The notes under the pieces were generated by a model that was not told where the DNA came from, ran no database searches, and was given only the letters and a program-made list of their open reading frames with translations. From NCBI RefSeq assembly GCF_000166195.2, contig NZ_CM001403.1, forward strand, positions 4,730,432 to 4,794,431: a stretch of DNA of 64,000 nucleotides, read 5' to 3'. Within the stretch, counting starts at the first letter, position 1; each line of letters opens with the position of its first letter. This DNA is from Mucilaginibacter paludis DSM 18603. Lineage in GTDB: Bacteria > Bacteroidota > Bacteroidia > Sphingobacteriales > Sphingobacteriaceae. Both the position numbers and the translations under genes were made by a program. Below are positions 1 through 9,198 of the stretch, in pieces.

Positions 1-187
1 TGATGATCCCGCGAACTTTAAGTTGCCCTTTTTTACCAGGTTTGGGCAGGCTTTGGCCAATGGCTGGCTGATATTTACAGATACCCTGATTGGCTTGGCT
101 AATTTATGGATGTTTATTTTGGCCGCCATAGCGGGATGGTTAATTTACAGGTATTTGCGCCGGAAGAACGCCGTAGTACCTGCATAG
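1..187 (+). CDS. C-terminal end of a DUF4349-type membrane protein (partial)
   Basis: An open frame enters from the left edge (first full codon at base 2) and stops at 185-187, giving the last 61 residues. A segment reading FGQALANGW is followed by one hydrophobic stretch (about LIGLANLWMFILAAIAGW) and a basic tail (RYLRRK). This matches the usual C-terminus of DUF4349 proteins: periplasmic domain, then one membrane anchor, then a short cytoplasmic tail. These are often lipoproteins of unknown function. The N-terminus is outside the window, so the family call rests on the tail alone. Confidence 0.6.
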   Translation, partial: DDPANFKLPFFTRFGQALANGWLIFTDTLIGLANLWMFILAAIAGWLIYRYLRRKNAVVPA

Positions 188-263
188 GCAATGTTAATTA
201 AGTCCAGCTTGTTAAATAATTAAAAAGTTTAGGCGAGGGTTACTTATTTTCGGTAAACATTCC

Positions 264-271
264 TATTTTTG
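264..271 (+). promoter_or_regulatory. Candidate Bacteroidota -7 element upstream of the small membrane gene
   Basis: TATTTTTG fits the Bacteroidota -7 consensus TAnnTTTG and ends 23 bases before the ATG at 295. No clear TTTG -33 element sits at the expected distance upstream, so the assignment is tentative. Confidence 0.35.
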
Positions 272-294
272 GCACAACAAAAAACAACATCAGC

Positions 295-483
295 ATGAAT
301 ACAAGAGAGAACGCAAATGCGCCAGCACATTACTTAATATTAACTGTTGCCATCATTATAGGCATAGTTGGTGTATTCCTTCGGTTTTTGGGCGATTCGT
401 TTGCTATCAACGCCATATCAAATATCATCCTGGTTATCGGTGTGATCATCGCACTCAGAACCGTATTCGCTATCATGAAGTAG
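295..483 (+). CDS. Small two-helix membrane protein, unknown function
   Basis: This is a 62-residue protein with two hydrophobic segments (residues about 13-31 and 40-58) and a short polar N-terminus, so it is probably a small inner-membrane protein. I recognise no named family. The ATG follows an A-rich leader with a candidate -7 promoter element. A strong hairpin terminator follows 28 bases after the stop, which supports a real monocistronic gene rather than chance. Its function cannot be inferred from the neighbours. Confidence 0.6.
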   Translation: MNTRENANAPAHYLILTVAIIIGIVGVFLRFLGDSFAINAISNIILVIGVIIALRTVFAIMK

Positions 484-510
484 TCAAAATATTTAAACAG
501 ATATAAAAAA

Positions 511-546
511 AGGCGCTTAGTTTTAAACTAATGCGCCTTTTTTATA
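511..546. terminator. Bidirectional intrinsic terminator
   Basis: AGGCGC-TTAGTTT pairs with AAACTAATGCGCCT with one bulged base. A-rich sequence lies on the left and a T run on the right. It sits between the convergent genes at 295-483 (+) and 571-1416 (-), so it can end transcription from both sides. Confidence 0.85.
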
Positions 547-570
547 TCCCAGCTTTTTAAACGGGGATTT

Positions 571-1416
571 TTAAGCTTTCTTCTTTTTGTTCTTTTTATA
601 GGTTTGCACAATGGCTTTAAGCCTTTCGTTCCCTTCAATAGCTTTCAGCCCCTCTTCATAACCTATCATATAAATCTCTTCGGCCGCGTTGGTATCAAAT
701 ATACCGTAGCCGCCCAGTCCATGCGGTTCAATAACTACATCGCATAAGGCCTTGTGGGCATTCAGGTTAGCGTTAACGGCAATCATGGCAGCCCTTTCAA
801 TCAGGTTGCCGAACGAGCGGATCTCGGTAACAACCGGGAGGTGATTGCATGATGAGCCGATAATAAAATCGCAATTGCCAACCAGCGGCTCAACCGGAAA
901 ATTATTGAGTACACCGCCGTCCACATACATGTGGTCGTTAATAACGATGGGCTTAAAAATTCCGGGCAGGCAGCACGAGGCCAAAACAGCGAGGTCCAGC
1001 TCCCCTTCGGTAAAGTAAACCAACTTACCCTCGCCCAGGTCTACTGCCGAAATGGTAACGCGAGTGTTTAGTTTTTGAATGGAGTTGTGAGCGATATACT
1101 TCCCAAATAAAAACCGCACGTTTAAGATAGAAACCAATCCAGCGCTACCGATTGACGGACGCAGTAAAGGCAGAAACTTGGTTTCTTTAATAATCTTTAA
1201 AGCTTCGCGCGGAGCGTAGCCTCCTGCACAAAAGGCCGCGGCTATAGCCCCGGCACTGGTGCCCGAGATATGCGAAAACTGGATGCCATTATCAGTTAAG
1301 GCCTGTATCACCCCTAAGTGCGAAATGCCTCTTACCCCGCCGCCTGATAAGGCCAGCCCTATGCTCTGGGGTTTATTGTGGTCGGTATTTGGATTCATCG
1401 AGTATTTGTTGTGCAT
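571..1416 (-). CDS. Patatin-like phospholipase
   Basis: This 281-residue protein carries the whole patatin catalytic apparatus: glycine-rich oxyanion loop GGGVRG (residues 25-30), nucleophile elbow GTSAG with Ser54, and DGG with Asp166. Family members are Ser-Asp dyad lipid acyl hydrolases. No signal peptide or membrane segment is visible, so it is probably cytoplasmic or membrane-associated; the substrate cannot be told. The C-terminus is very lysine-rich. The chosen ATG at 1416 lies inside the end of the upstream gene (44-base overlap) and has a GGCGGA-like stretch before it. An ATG six codons later (1398) is possible. The overlap suggests co-transcription with the gldB-like gene. Confidence 0.88.
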   Translation of the reverse strand: MHNKYSMNPNTDHNKPQSIGLALSGGGVRGISHLGVIQALTDNGIQFSHISGTSAGAIAAAFCAGGYAPREALKIIKETKFLPLLRPSIGSAGLVSILNVRFLFGKYIAHNSIQKLNTRVTISAVDLGEGKLVYFTEGELDLAVLASCCLPGIFKPIVINDHMYVDGGVLNNFPVEPLVGNCDFIIGSSCNHLPVVTEIRSFGNLIERAAMIAVNANLNAHKALCDVVIEPHGLGGYGIFDTNAAEEIYMIGYEEGLKAIEGNERLKAIVQTYKKNKKKKA

Positions 1417-2404
1417 TAGTATCCGCCATTAATTGTGCCAATGTAATTTGCGGGTGTTTATCCATGTATTGTTTAACAATTTGCCAGCCCGTCCAAACGG
1501 CTAACTTTGGCGCGGACTCGTTCTTTTCGCCCAGGCCCGGCGTAAAGGGCGCTTCGTTCAGGTACTTTTGTATTTTAAGGTAATCGCTTTCGTAAAGCAG
1601 GTTTTCCTCTAAAATAAAGGCCCATATTTGCGGTTTAAAATCCTGACACCACTTCAATTGCTTGCTGGTATAGCCAATTTTGGTAGAATCGGCCACATCG
1701 GGCAACACTTGGTCCATCAGGTACATAATTTTACCGTTATAGATCATTTTTGACAGCAGGGTTTTATCTTCGTCCTTTTCGCTAAACATATCCTCGCGCA
1801 CAAAACCTTCAACCACACGTGGCGGAATATTATCGGGCGTAAAGCGCCGGGATACATAATGCGGAAAGTTTTCGATCAGCGCCGGATAAAATTTAGAATC
1901 GGTGCCTAAAAACAGGTCGAGCCCAATGGCGAAGTAATGGTTGCCGAGAGAAGTTTGAGCCTGGAAGCCCGAAAAATAAGCATAAACTTGTGGTATTTGC
2001 TTTTTGGGGAAGTAATATTTAATTCGCCTGAAGGCATCCGTTAATTGCTCGTTCTGTTTGTTGAGGTTGGGATAAATAGAATCCACCTCGTGTTTCAGAT
2101 CCGTGTAGGATTGCGTGGCAAAAACTTTCCTGAGTGTTGCAAAATAGGCTGTATCGCTAATACTGCCCGCTTGTAATATCCTTTCAATAAAATCCTGGTA
2201 AAATACGCCGTACTTTTTTTTCAAAACTTCGGCCTGGGCGGCCATGGGTTTGGTGCGCATTTCATCAAAATCATGGTCAAAGCGCGAAATGGTGATAGTG
2301 ACGGGGATATTGCTTACATCAACTTTTTTATCTCTTCCGCAGGCTGCACATAGCAAGGCTATAGAAAAAAAAAGGTAAATTTGCTTTAAGGGTTTATTGT
2401 GCAT
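1373..2404 (-). CDS. gldB: GldB-like gliding-motility lipoprotein
   Basis: About 343 residues from the ATG at 2404. That start puts a short basic N-terminus ahead of a hydrophobic stretch and the lipobox LLCAAC, so the mature protein would be a lipoprotein with Cys at about residue 22. The region after the lipobox (IPVTITISRFDHDF) and the overall length match GldB, a Bacteroidota lipoprotein needed for gliding in Flavobacterium and often found near nadE. Here it is divergent from nadE. In-frame upstream starts (ATG 2416, TTG 2425) exist but would lengthen the signal peptide without need. Whether this strain glides is not known; GldB-like proteins also occur in non-gliders. Confidence 0.72.
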   Translation of the reverse strand: MHNKPLKQIYLFFSIALLCAACGRDKKVDVSNIPVTITISRFDHDFDEMRTKPMAAQAEVLKKKYGVFYQDFIERILQAGSISDTAYFATLRKVFATQSYTDLKHEVDSIYPNLNKQNEQLTDAFRRIKYYFPKKQIPQVYAYFSGFQAQTSLGNHYFAIGLDLFLGTDSKFYPALIENFPHYVSRRFTPDNIPPRVVEGFVREDMFSEKDEDKTLLSKMIYNGKIMYLMDQVLPDVADSTKIGYTSKQLKWCQDFKPQIWAFILEENLLYESDYLKIQKYLNEAPFTPGLGEKNESAPKLAVWTGWQIVKQYMDKHPQITLAQLMADTNAQQILDESKYRPQ

Positions 2405-2480
2405 CAATGCATTCATAGCCTGCAAAAATAAATTTAAAAATTACATTAACGGAAGTCTATTTCTGTTACTATATGTTATA

Positions 2481-4145
2481 ATGATGATTAATATAGCTTT
2501 AGCCCAGCTTAATTACCACGTTGGCAACTTTGAATCGAATACAAAAAAGATAATTGGTACTATTGAAACAGCGCGCAGGCAAGGCGCGGATTTGGTGGTG
2601 TTTTCCGAATTATGCGTATGCGGATACCCGGCGCGCGATTTTTTTGAATTTACCGAATTTATTGGCCTTTGCGAAGAAGCTGCCCAACAAATAGCCGCCG
2701 TATGTACTGATATAGCCTGTATTATTGGCTTACCTACGCCTAATTTGAAGGAGCAGGGGAAAGACCTTTTCAATTCGGCCTATTTTATCGAAAACGGAAA
2801 GGTAAAGGCTGTTGTAAATAAGGCGCTGTTGCCTAATTATGATGTTTTTGACGAGTACCGTTATTTTGAACCCGAAACGGATTTTAACTGTATCGATTTT
2901 AAAGGACACCGCATAGCGTTAACCATTTGCGAGGATTTGTGGAATACCATTGAGAACCCCCTGTACATTACCCGGCCTATGGATAAGCTGATAGAGCAGC
3001 AGCCCGATGTGATGATCAACATAGCGGCCTCGCCCTTTGCCTATAACCACGATAAGGAGCGGATTGATATTTTAAGCAATAACTCCAAACAATATCACCT
3101 GCCCTTATTTTACGTAAACCAGGTAGGCGCTCAAACCGAACTTATTTTTGATGGTGGATCGTTAGTTTTTGATGATAAGGGCGATATGCTTGACGAGTTG
3201 CCTTATTTTAAAGAACACATTGCCTATTATCAATTGGATAAGGCTGGCGATAAAGCCGTGATCAGCTTTAACCATACCCCAACCGTCAAGCCCGAATACA
3301 CCGGCGATATTGAGCAAATTCATCAGGGCTTATTGTTGGGTATCCGCGATTATTTTTATAAGTCAGGATTTACCCGCGCCATATTGGGTTTATCAGGCGG
3401 TATTGATTCGGCTGTGGTATGCGCGCTGGCGGCAGAAGCCTTAGGGCCTGATAATGTAATGGCGGTATTATTGCCATCGCGTTTTTCGTCCGATCATTCC
3501 GTTACCGATGCCGATGACCTGGTGACCAACCTGGGCTGCAAAAGCGAAACCATCGCCATCAAAAACATTACCGAAGCCTTTGAAACCGCCCTGCACCCGC
3601 AGTTTCAAAACCTTCCGTTTAATATTGCCGAAGAAAATATCCAGTCGCGCAGCCGCGCCGTGCTGTTAATGGCCATGTGCAATAAATTTGGCTATATATT
3701 GCTCAACACATCCAACAAAAGCGAAGCAGCCGTAGGGTATGGAACGCTGTATGGCGATATGTGCGGCGGTATTTCTGTTCTGGGCGACGTTTACAAAACG
3801 CAGGTTTATCAATTGGCCAATTATATTAATCGCGAGCGCGAGATCATCCCCATTAATTCGATAGTCAAACCACCATCGGCCGAGTTAAGGCCCGGACAAA
3901 AGGATTCCGACTCATTGCCGGATTACGATATCCTGGATACTATTTTGCTGGAGTATATCGAAAACCGTAAATCGTCCAAAGAGATTATCAGCATGGGATA
4001 CGATGAGCAGGTGGTGAGGCGCATTATTAAGCTGGTGAACACGGCTGAGCATAAGCGCTACCAAACCCCGCCTATCCTGAGGGTATCGCCCAAGGCCTTT
4101 GGTATGGGCCGTAGGATGCCTATTGTAGGTAAATATTTATCGTAG
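2481..4145 (+). CDS. nadE: Glutamine-dependent NAD+ synthetase
   Basis: This 554-residue two-domain enzyme makes NAD+ from nicotinic acid adenine dinucleotide, ATP and glutamine (last step of NAD synthesis). The N-terminal nitrilase-type glutaminase has the triad Glu43 (FSELC), Lys114 (NKALLP) and Cys150 (TICEDLW). The C-terminal synthetase has the ATP-pyrophosphatase loop SGGIDS (residues 305-310) and a later KPPSAELRPGQKDSDSLPDY substrate segment. An earlier in-frame ATG at 2397 would add a non-homologous hydrophobic tail. The start at 2481 (or the adjacent ATG at 2484) matches the family, whose proteins begin just before IALAQLNYHVGNF. It is divergent from gldB, with about 76 bases between the starts. 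Confidence 0.95.
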   Translation: MMINIALAQLNYHVGNFESNTKKIIGTIETARRQGADLVVFSELCVCGYPARDFFEFTEFIGLCEEAAQQIAAVCTDIACIIGLPTPNLKEQGKDLFNSAYFIENGKVKAVVNKALLPNYDVFDEYRYFEPETDFNCIDFKGHRIALTICEDLWNTIENPLYITRPMDKLIEQQPDVMINIAASPFAYNHDKERIDILSNNSKQYHLPLFYVNQVGAQTELIFDGGSLVFDDKGDMLDELPYFKEHIAYYQLDKAGDKAVISFNHTPTVKPEYTGDIEQIHQGLLLGIRDYFYKSGFTRAILGLSGGIDSAVVCALAAEALGPDNVMAVLLPSRFSSDHSVTDADDLVTNLGCKSETIAIKNITEAFETALHPQFQNLPFNIAEENIQSRSRAVLLMAMCNKFGYILLNTSNKSEAAVGYGTLYGDMCGGISVLGDVYKTQVYQLANYINREREIIPINSIVKPPSAELRPGQKDSDSLPDYDILDTILLEYIENRKSSKEIISMGYDEQVVRRIIKLVNTAEHKRYQTPPILRVSPKAFGMGRRMPIVGKYLS

Positions 4146-4156
4146 TTTAAGCATAC

Positions 4157-4597
4157 TCAATAAACCGCCTGGCTACTGATGGTGATATCTTTATTACTGA
4201 TACTGTCTTTTTTAACCTCTACCGGGTTGATATTCCCTTTACCGTCGAAACTATTGGCATAAAGCAGGCTGTTATCGTCCACAAAAACCGAATACTTGCC
4301 AGGGGGCAGGGCTATGGCGTAATTACCTTCGCTATCGCTCTGTGTTTTAGCCACCAGCTTGGTTTGGATATGATCAAAATAGCTGCCGCTGGCCCGGGCC
4401 TGTTCACGGGCAGTTAACCGGTATATCCAAATAGTTCTGCTAACGGCTTGTCCCGGTCCCGCTTTTTTGCCTGGCGAAGGCATGTAGTTACCCTGCTTTA
4501 GGTAAACTTTGCCGCTAATCCCCTGTTTAACTAACCCGGACTGATTTGTGTACGTATAAGCAAAAATTATACTATATAGCAATAACATTTTTTTCAT
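4157..4597 (-). CDS. Secreted protein with carboxypeptidase-regulatory-like fold
   Basis: This 146-residue protein has an N-terminal hydrophobic signal-like segment. Its remaining sequence ends in a typical transthyretin/carboxypeptidase-regulatory-like beta-sandwich: TQSDSEGNYAIALPPGKYSVFVDD. The ATG at 4597 is preferred over the upstream GTG at 4606. Such domains are common in Bacteroidota cell-surface proteins; this single-domain form has no catalytic motif I can see. It converges on nadE with only 11 bases between the stops. Function unknown. Confidence 0.68.
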   Translation of the reverse strand: MKKMLLLYSIIFAYTYTNQSGLVKQGISGKVYLKQGNYMPSPGKKAGPGQAVSRTIWIYRLTAREQARASGSYFDHIQTKLVAKTQSDSEGNYAIALPPGKYSVFVDDNSLLYANSFDGKGNINPVEVKKDSISNKDITISSQAVY

Positions 4598-4665
4598 ACC
4601 TTTCACACTAACGTTATCATCTGGTAGTTATTCTATTAGTGATAGATAATACAATAGTTTTATAT

Positions 4666-7600
4666 ATGAATAAATTTTACTCCGGGATAGTTTTATTCTT
4701 TTTATTTGTTTTTTGCGCCAACGCGGTAACAGGCCAGCAATTGCCTGTTGACGCCGTTAAGAAAAAGGAACTGGCCGATTTTTCATCCAGTTCAAATACG
4801 CTTTATAGTACCAATCATAAAAAAGCGATTGATCTGGCTCTTCAAAAAGGCTGGTTCACCAAACAGGTAAGGCGCGATGGCAGGATAGTAGTGCTGCAAG
4901 GAGTTGACGCTCTTGGTTTCCCTATTTATTTAACCACGTACAATAACATTATAGCTGCGGCTACAACCCAAACCAATGCGGTGCAGCCCGGCGGCCTATT
5001 GGGGCTTAATTTATCCGGATCGAGCACGGCGCTAAACAATAAATTAGCCATTTGGGATGGTGGTGCTATTTATACCTCTCATCAGGAGTTTGCGGGCAAA
5101 ACCATTACCACTAAAGACGGTACAACGAGCATCAGCGACCATAGTACCCACGTCGCAGGCACCATGATAGCCAAAGGGGTATATGCTCCGGCTAAGGGGA
5201 TGTCGTTCGGAGCTACAACCCTGCAATCATACGATTTTAATAACGATGCTACCGAAATGGCCGCTGCCGCTTCTAACCTTTTAATATCTAACCATTCTTA
5301 CGGTTACTTAGCGGGCTGGTATCAAAACGGCGATCAAAACAACCGTTGGGAGTGGTACGGCCTTCCCGGCGATAATGAAGATTATAAATTCGGTTTTTAC
5401 GATTCAAATACGCAGGCTTATGATAAAATAGCTTTTAATGCGCCTTACTACCTTATTGTTCAGGCAGCGGGTAATAACCGGGGGGAAACAGGGCCTGCGG
5501 TTGGCGGCTCCTATTATGGCTATGCCAGTAGAACAAGCTCAACCATTGTTCTGCAAGGGCCAAGGCCGGCTAATATCAGCAGTAACGATGGGTATGATAT
5601 TATTTCTACAACGGCTACCGCTAAAAATATCCTAACCGTAGGAGCGGTTAACCCCTTGCCTAACGGTCCCTCTACCTCTTCAGATGTGCAGATTGCCTAT
5701 TTTAGCAGTTGGGGCCCAACAGACGATGGCCGCGTGAAGCCTGATATTTGCGGGGATGGTGTTAACGTGCTATCAACCGGCGTAACGGCCAAAGACGCCT
5801 ACATCACGCTTTCGGGCACATCCATGGCAACCCCCAATGTAAGCGGTTCGTTGTATTTGTTGCAGGAATACTATATGCAAAAAAACGGAAGCTTTATGCT
5901 TTCATCTACTTTAAAGGGCCTGGTATGCCATACCGCGTTTGATGCCGGTAACCCCGGCCCCGATTATATTTATGGATGGGGCTTGCTGGATATGTCAAAA
6001 GCGGCCCAGGCCATTACCGATAACGGCACAAAAAGCCTTGTTAGCGAAAAAACGCTGGCCCAGGGGCAAACACAAACTTATAATGTGATCTCGTCGGGCA
6101 GTGGCCCGCTCAGAGCTACCATTGCCTGGACAGATCCGGCGGGAACCGTAACATCAACCGGCGTAATTAATAACCGCACCCCAAAATTGGTTAACGATCT
6201 GGATATCCGGGTGAGCACCGGCAGTACTACCTTTAGTCCTTGGGTGCTTGATTACAGTAACCCATCTGCCAATGCCACCACCGGCGACAACATACGCGAT
6301 AACGTGGAACAGGTTTATATTGCCAATACAGTTCCTGGAACAAGTTATACCATTACCGTAACACACAAGGGCACGCTAACCAATGGTTCGCAGCCTTACT
6401 CGTTAATTGTTACCGGCGTTGGCGGCTCAATTTACTGTACCTCCAATCCCACATCAAGCGCCGATTCGCGTATCAATAACGTCAGCCTGGCCGAGGTGAA
6501 CAATACCCCCGCCGCAGGCTGCACCACCTATTCAAATTACACCAACCTTACCGCCACGTTGGAGCAAGGTAAAACATACCCGCTCAGTGTAAGCGTGGGC
6601 ACTTGTGGGGCTAACTTTAATAAGATAGCCAAGGTTTATATCGACTGGAATGCCAATGGCAGCTTTACCGATGCGGGCGACCTGGTAGCTACCTCGGGCG
6701 TAATAAACGGCACAGGTACTTTTACCGCTAATGTTACCGTGCCTGCAAGTGTTGTGCCGGGTACATTCAGCTTAATGCGCGTGGTATTAACCGAAACAAC
6801 CGACCCCACCGCGGTTAACCCTTGCGGTACTTACGGCAAGGGCGAAACGCAGGATTATAAAGTTACCTTTATCAGGGCGGGTATTGATGCCGGTATAACC
6901 GCGATCAATAATCCTGCCGCCAACGGAACCTGCCCTAACACCAGCAGTACAGTTTCCGTCAGGATAAAAAATTACGGCACAAGCACATTAACCAGCATTC
7001 CGGTAAATGTAACGCTTACATCTGCCACGGGTGTGGTTACCACGTTAAATGAAACCTACACCGGTACGCTGGCGTCGCTGGCCGAAACGGATTTTACCTT
7101 ATCGGGTACTTTTTCAGCTTCGGCAGGGCTAACCTATACTGTAACCGCGGCTACCGCGGTGGCTGCCGATTTAATTACCTCAAACAACCAAACAACGGCT
7201 ACCGCGGTAATCAATAATTCGCCGGTGGTTACCAGCGCTTATGCTTCTTATTGTACCGATGCAAAAACCTATAGTCTGAACGCCACCGGCGACGGGCAGA
7301 TTTTCTGGTACAAAAACATCGGCGATGCCATACCCTTTACCTACGGTTCAGGCGTAATTACATCGCAGGCGCCTACCAACAATAATTACTACGCCGGTTT
7401 GAACGATTTTAGCGGTACCGTTGGCCCGGCTACCAAAAACGTATATTCGGGTGGCGGTTATAATCAATTTACGCCGTCGGTTTATTTTACTACCCAGGTG
7501 CCGGTTCTTATTCAAAGCGCCCGTTTATATGTTGGCAATTCGGGTAAGGTTACCTTTACAGCAAGTACAACAGGCGGGCAGGTGGTATCAAGCGTTACCA

Positions 7601-8421
7601 TTGATGTGGTTGCCACTCGGGCTAACCCTGGCGCCGGCGCGCTGGCCGACGATCCTACCGATCAGGGTAAGGTGTATAATTTAAACCTGTCGCTGCCTGC
7701 CGCGGGCACCTATAACATAACAGCCACCTATCCGGATAACGCCACACTATTCCGTAATTTGGCCACCATTAGCGGGTATCCGTTCACCATCGGGAACATC
7801 TTCAGCATCTCGGGTAATAGCGCTACTTCAACAACCAACGCGGCTGATACCAGCTATTACAGAAATTACTATTACTATTTCTACAATATGCGTGTACAGA
7901 GTTTGGGCTGCCCGTCAGCAGCAAGAACCGCCGTTCCGTTACTTAAACCTGCAATTACGCTGAATGGGGTAAACCTGGTATCAAACTTTAGCCAGAACAA
8001 CCAGTGGTATCTGAACGGCAATATCATAACCGGTGCTACCGGGTCAACCTATAAACCGTTACAAAGCGGTATTTACCGGGTAGATGTAACTTCAAGCACG
8101 GGCTGTATCTCAAAATCAGACGATTTTAGTTTTGTTTTGCCGGCCAGGGATAATAGCGATGGGTCTGAGATAGCATTAGCGGTATTTCCTGTTCCGAGCA
8201 GTGGCAAGGTTAATTTGGCTTTTAACGCCTTGAAAAACGAGGAACTGTCTATCCTGATCTTTAATATGATAGGGCAGCGGGTGTATAAGGATGTAAGGCA
8301 ATTATCAAGCGGCGCTTACAACACCATTCTTAACCTGACTGAAATGTCGAGCGGGGCTTACTATATGCGCCTGGTTATCGGCGATAAAACCTATACCCGT
8401 AAAATTTCGATCGTTAAATAA
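4666..8421 (+). CDS. Secreted subtilisin-family (S8) protease with GEVED and CARDB-like domains and T9SS sorting signal
   Basis: This 1251-residue protein has a signal peptide ending near VTGQ. The S8 catalytic triad is visible: Asp131 (AIWDGG), His159 (DHSTHVAGT) and Ser386 (GTSMATPNVSG), counted from the ATG at 4666. After the protease come a jelly-roll-like domain, a GEVED domain (IDWNANGSFTDAGD ... GKGETQDYKVTF), a CARDB-like adhesion domain and further beta-rich sequence. The end is a T9SS type A sorting domain (FPVPSSGKVNLAF ... YYMRLVIGDKTYTRKISIVK). It is predicted to cross the outer membrane by the Type IX system and stay on the surface or be released. A GTG at 4639 is an alternative start but spoils the signal peptide. 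Confidence 0.92.
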   Translation: MNKFYSGIVLFFLFVFCANAVTGQQLPVDAVKKKELADFSSSSNTLYSTNHKKAIDLALQKGWFTKQVRRDGRIVVLQGVDALGFPIYLTTYNNIIAAATTQTNAVQPGGLLGLNLSGSSTALNNKLAIWDGGAIYTSHQEFAGKTITTKDGTTSISDHSTHVAGTMIAKGVYAPAKGMSFGATTLQSYDFNNDATEMAAAASNLLISNHSYGYLAGWYQNGDQNNRWEWYGLPGDNEDYKFGFYDSNTQAYDKIAFNAPYYLIVQAAGNNRGETGPAVGGSYYGYASRTSSTIVLQGPRPANISSNDGYDIISTTATAKNILTVGAVNPLPNGPSTSSDVQIAYFSSWGPTDDGRVKPDICGDGVNVLSTGVTAKDAYITLSGTSMATPNVSGSLYLLQEYYMQKNGSFMLSSTLKGLVCHTAFDAGNPGPDYIYGWGLLDMSKAAQAITDNGTKSLVSEKTLAQGQTQTYNVISSGSGPLRATIAWTDPAGTVTSTGVINNRTPKLVNDLDIRVSTGSTTFSPWVLDYSNPSANATTGDNIRDNVEQVYIANTVPGTSYTITVTHKGTLTNGSQPYSLIVTGVGGSIYCTSNPTSSADSRINNVSLAEVNNTPAAGCTTYSNYTNLTATLEQGKTYPLSVSVGTCGANFNKIAKVYIDWNANGSFTDAGDLVATSGVINGTGTFTANVTVPASVVPGTFSLMRVVLTETTDPTAVNPCGTYGKGETQDYKVTFIRAGIDAGITAINNPAANGTCPNTSSTVSVRIKNYGTSTLTSIPVNVTLTSATGVVTTLNETYTGTLASLAETDFTLSGTFSASAGLTYTVTAATAVAADLITSNNQTTATAVINNSPVVTSAYASYCTDAKTYSLNATGDGQIFWYKNIGDAIPFTYGSGVITSQAPTNNNYYAGLNDFSGTVGPATKNVYSGGGYNQFTPSVYFTTQVPVLIQSARLYVGNSGKVTFTASTTGGQVVSSVTIDVVATRANPGAGALADDPTDQGKVYNLNLSLPAAGTYNITATYPDNATLFRNLATISGYPFTIGNIFSISGNSATSTTNAADTSYYRNYYYYFYNMRVQSLGCPSAARTAVPLLKPAITLNGVNLVSNFSQNNQWYLNGNIITGATGSTYKPLQSGIYRVDVTSSTGCISKSDDFSFVLPARDNSDGSEIALAVFPVPSSGKVNLAFNALKNEELSILIFNMIGQRVYKDVRQLSSGAYNTILNLTEMSSGAYYMRLVIGDKTYTRKISIVK

Positions 8422-8424
8422 ATA

Positions 8425-8446
8425 GCAGGGCAATTTATTGCCCTGC
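8425..8446. terminator. Hairpin between convergent genes
   Basis: GCAGGGCAA and TTGCCCTGC form a perfect 9-bp stem with a 4-base loop, between the stop of the subtilisin gene and the stop of the beta-barrel gene. There is no strong T run on either side, so it may stabilise 3' ends rather than act as a classical terminator. Confidence 0.55.
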
Positions 8447-8457
8447 CCAATGTTTAA

Positions 8458-8949
8458 TTAAAAAATGTATTTCACACCAATACCGGGTGCAAGGTCAAAA
8501 AACGGGCCGCCGGCAAGTTCAAGCCTGGGGTTCAGGTCGAGGCTTACGGCAATGGGTGCTTTGGGTATCACATATTCCAGGCCAACTACGCCATCGGCGC
8601 CTATCAGAATCTGGTTATTCGGCACATCATGGTTGCTGCTGCCAAAACGTTGGTAAGCGTCGCCTATCGAACCAACATGCGCCCCGCCTCCAAAATAAAA
8701 TTTCAGTTCGGCCACATCAAAAGCAGTTTGATTGATTTCGTACAGGCCGGTAATTACTACGCCGCCTTTGCGGAAACCGAATATCCCTTCCAGGGCGGCA
8801 TCCGGTTTTACAAAATACTTTCCGGAAATCCCGTTTTCATACCCGCCGAATTTAAGCCCGGCGGCAAATTGGTAAGTTTGAGCATCTGATTTTTTTCCTG
8901 AAAATAAAAATCCACTGAGGGTGAGTGCAAATAGTAATAGCTTTTTCAT
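8458..8949 (-). CDS. Small outer-membrane beta-barrel-like protein
   Basis: This 163-residue protein starts at the ATG at 8949 (MKKLLLFALTLSGFLFSGKKSDAQ), which gives a standard signal peptide cut after SDAQ. An in-frame start 10 codons upstream would bury it. The mature part is rich in glycine and alternating hydrophobic strands and ends with an aromatic C-terminal residue (GVKYIF), typical of outer-membrane beta-barrels. Regions such as LKFYFGGGAHVG and DLNPRLEL resemble the small OmpW/OmpX-like porin-family proteins of Bacteroidota. No specific function can be given. Confidence 0.75.
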   Translation of the reverse strand: MKKLLLFALTLSGFLFSGKKSDAQTYQFAAGLKFGGYENGISGKYFVKPDAALEGIFGFRKGGVVITGLYEINQTAFDVAELKFYFGGGAHVGSIGDAYQRFGSSNHDVPNNQILIGADGVVGLEYVIPKAPIAVSLDLNPRLELAGGPFFDLAPGIGVKYIF

Positions 8950-9126
8950 ATTAGCGTTTAAGTTAAAAAAGGCAGACAATTAATTTTAGCGCCATGGTGG
9001 TTTAACGCATTGTGTGGCGTATAAGTATGATGCTGCTTTTTTTTAGCAAAAATAAACCAATAGCATTACCATCATAACATTTGTACTTAAAGCAGTTTTG
9101 GTATATATCAAACAAACATAAATAGC

Positions 9127-9134
9127 TATCTTTG
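9127..9134 (+). promoter_or_regulatory. Candidate -7 element for fadD
   Basis: TATCTTTG fits TAnnTTTG and lies 64 bases before the fadD ATG. The nearest TTTG upstream (9097-9100) is 26 bases away, longer than the usual spacer of about 19, so the -33 element is uncertain. Confidence 0.4.
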
Positions 9135-9198
9135 ATGTAAGCCATAAAGGCTAAGCCAATTCTGCAAAACCTATTTTATAAATACTAATAACACTAAC

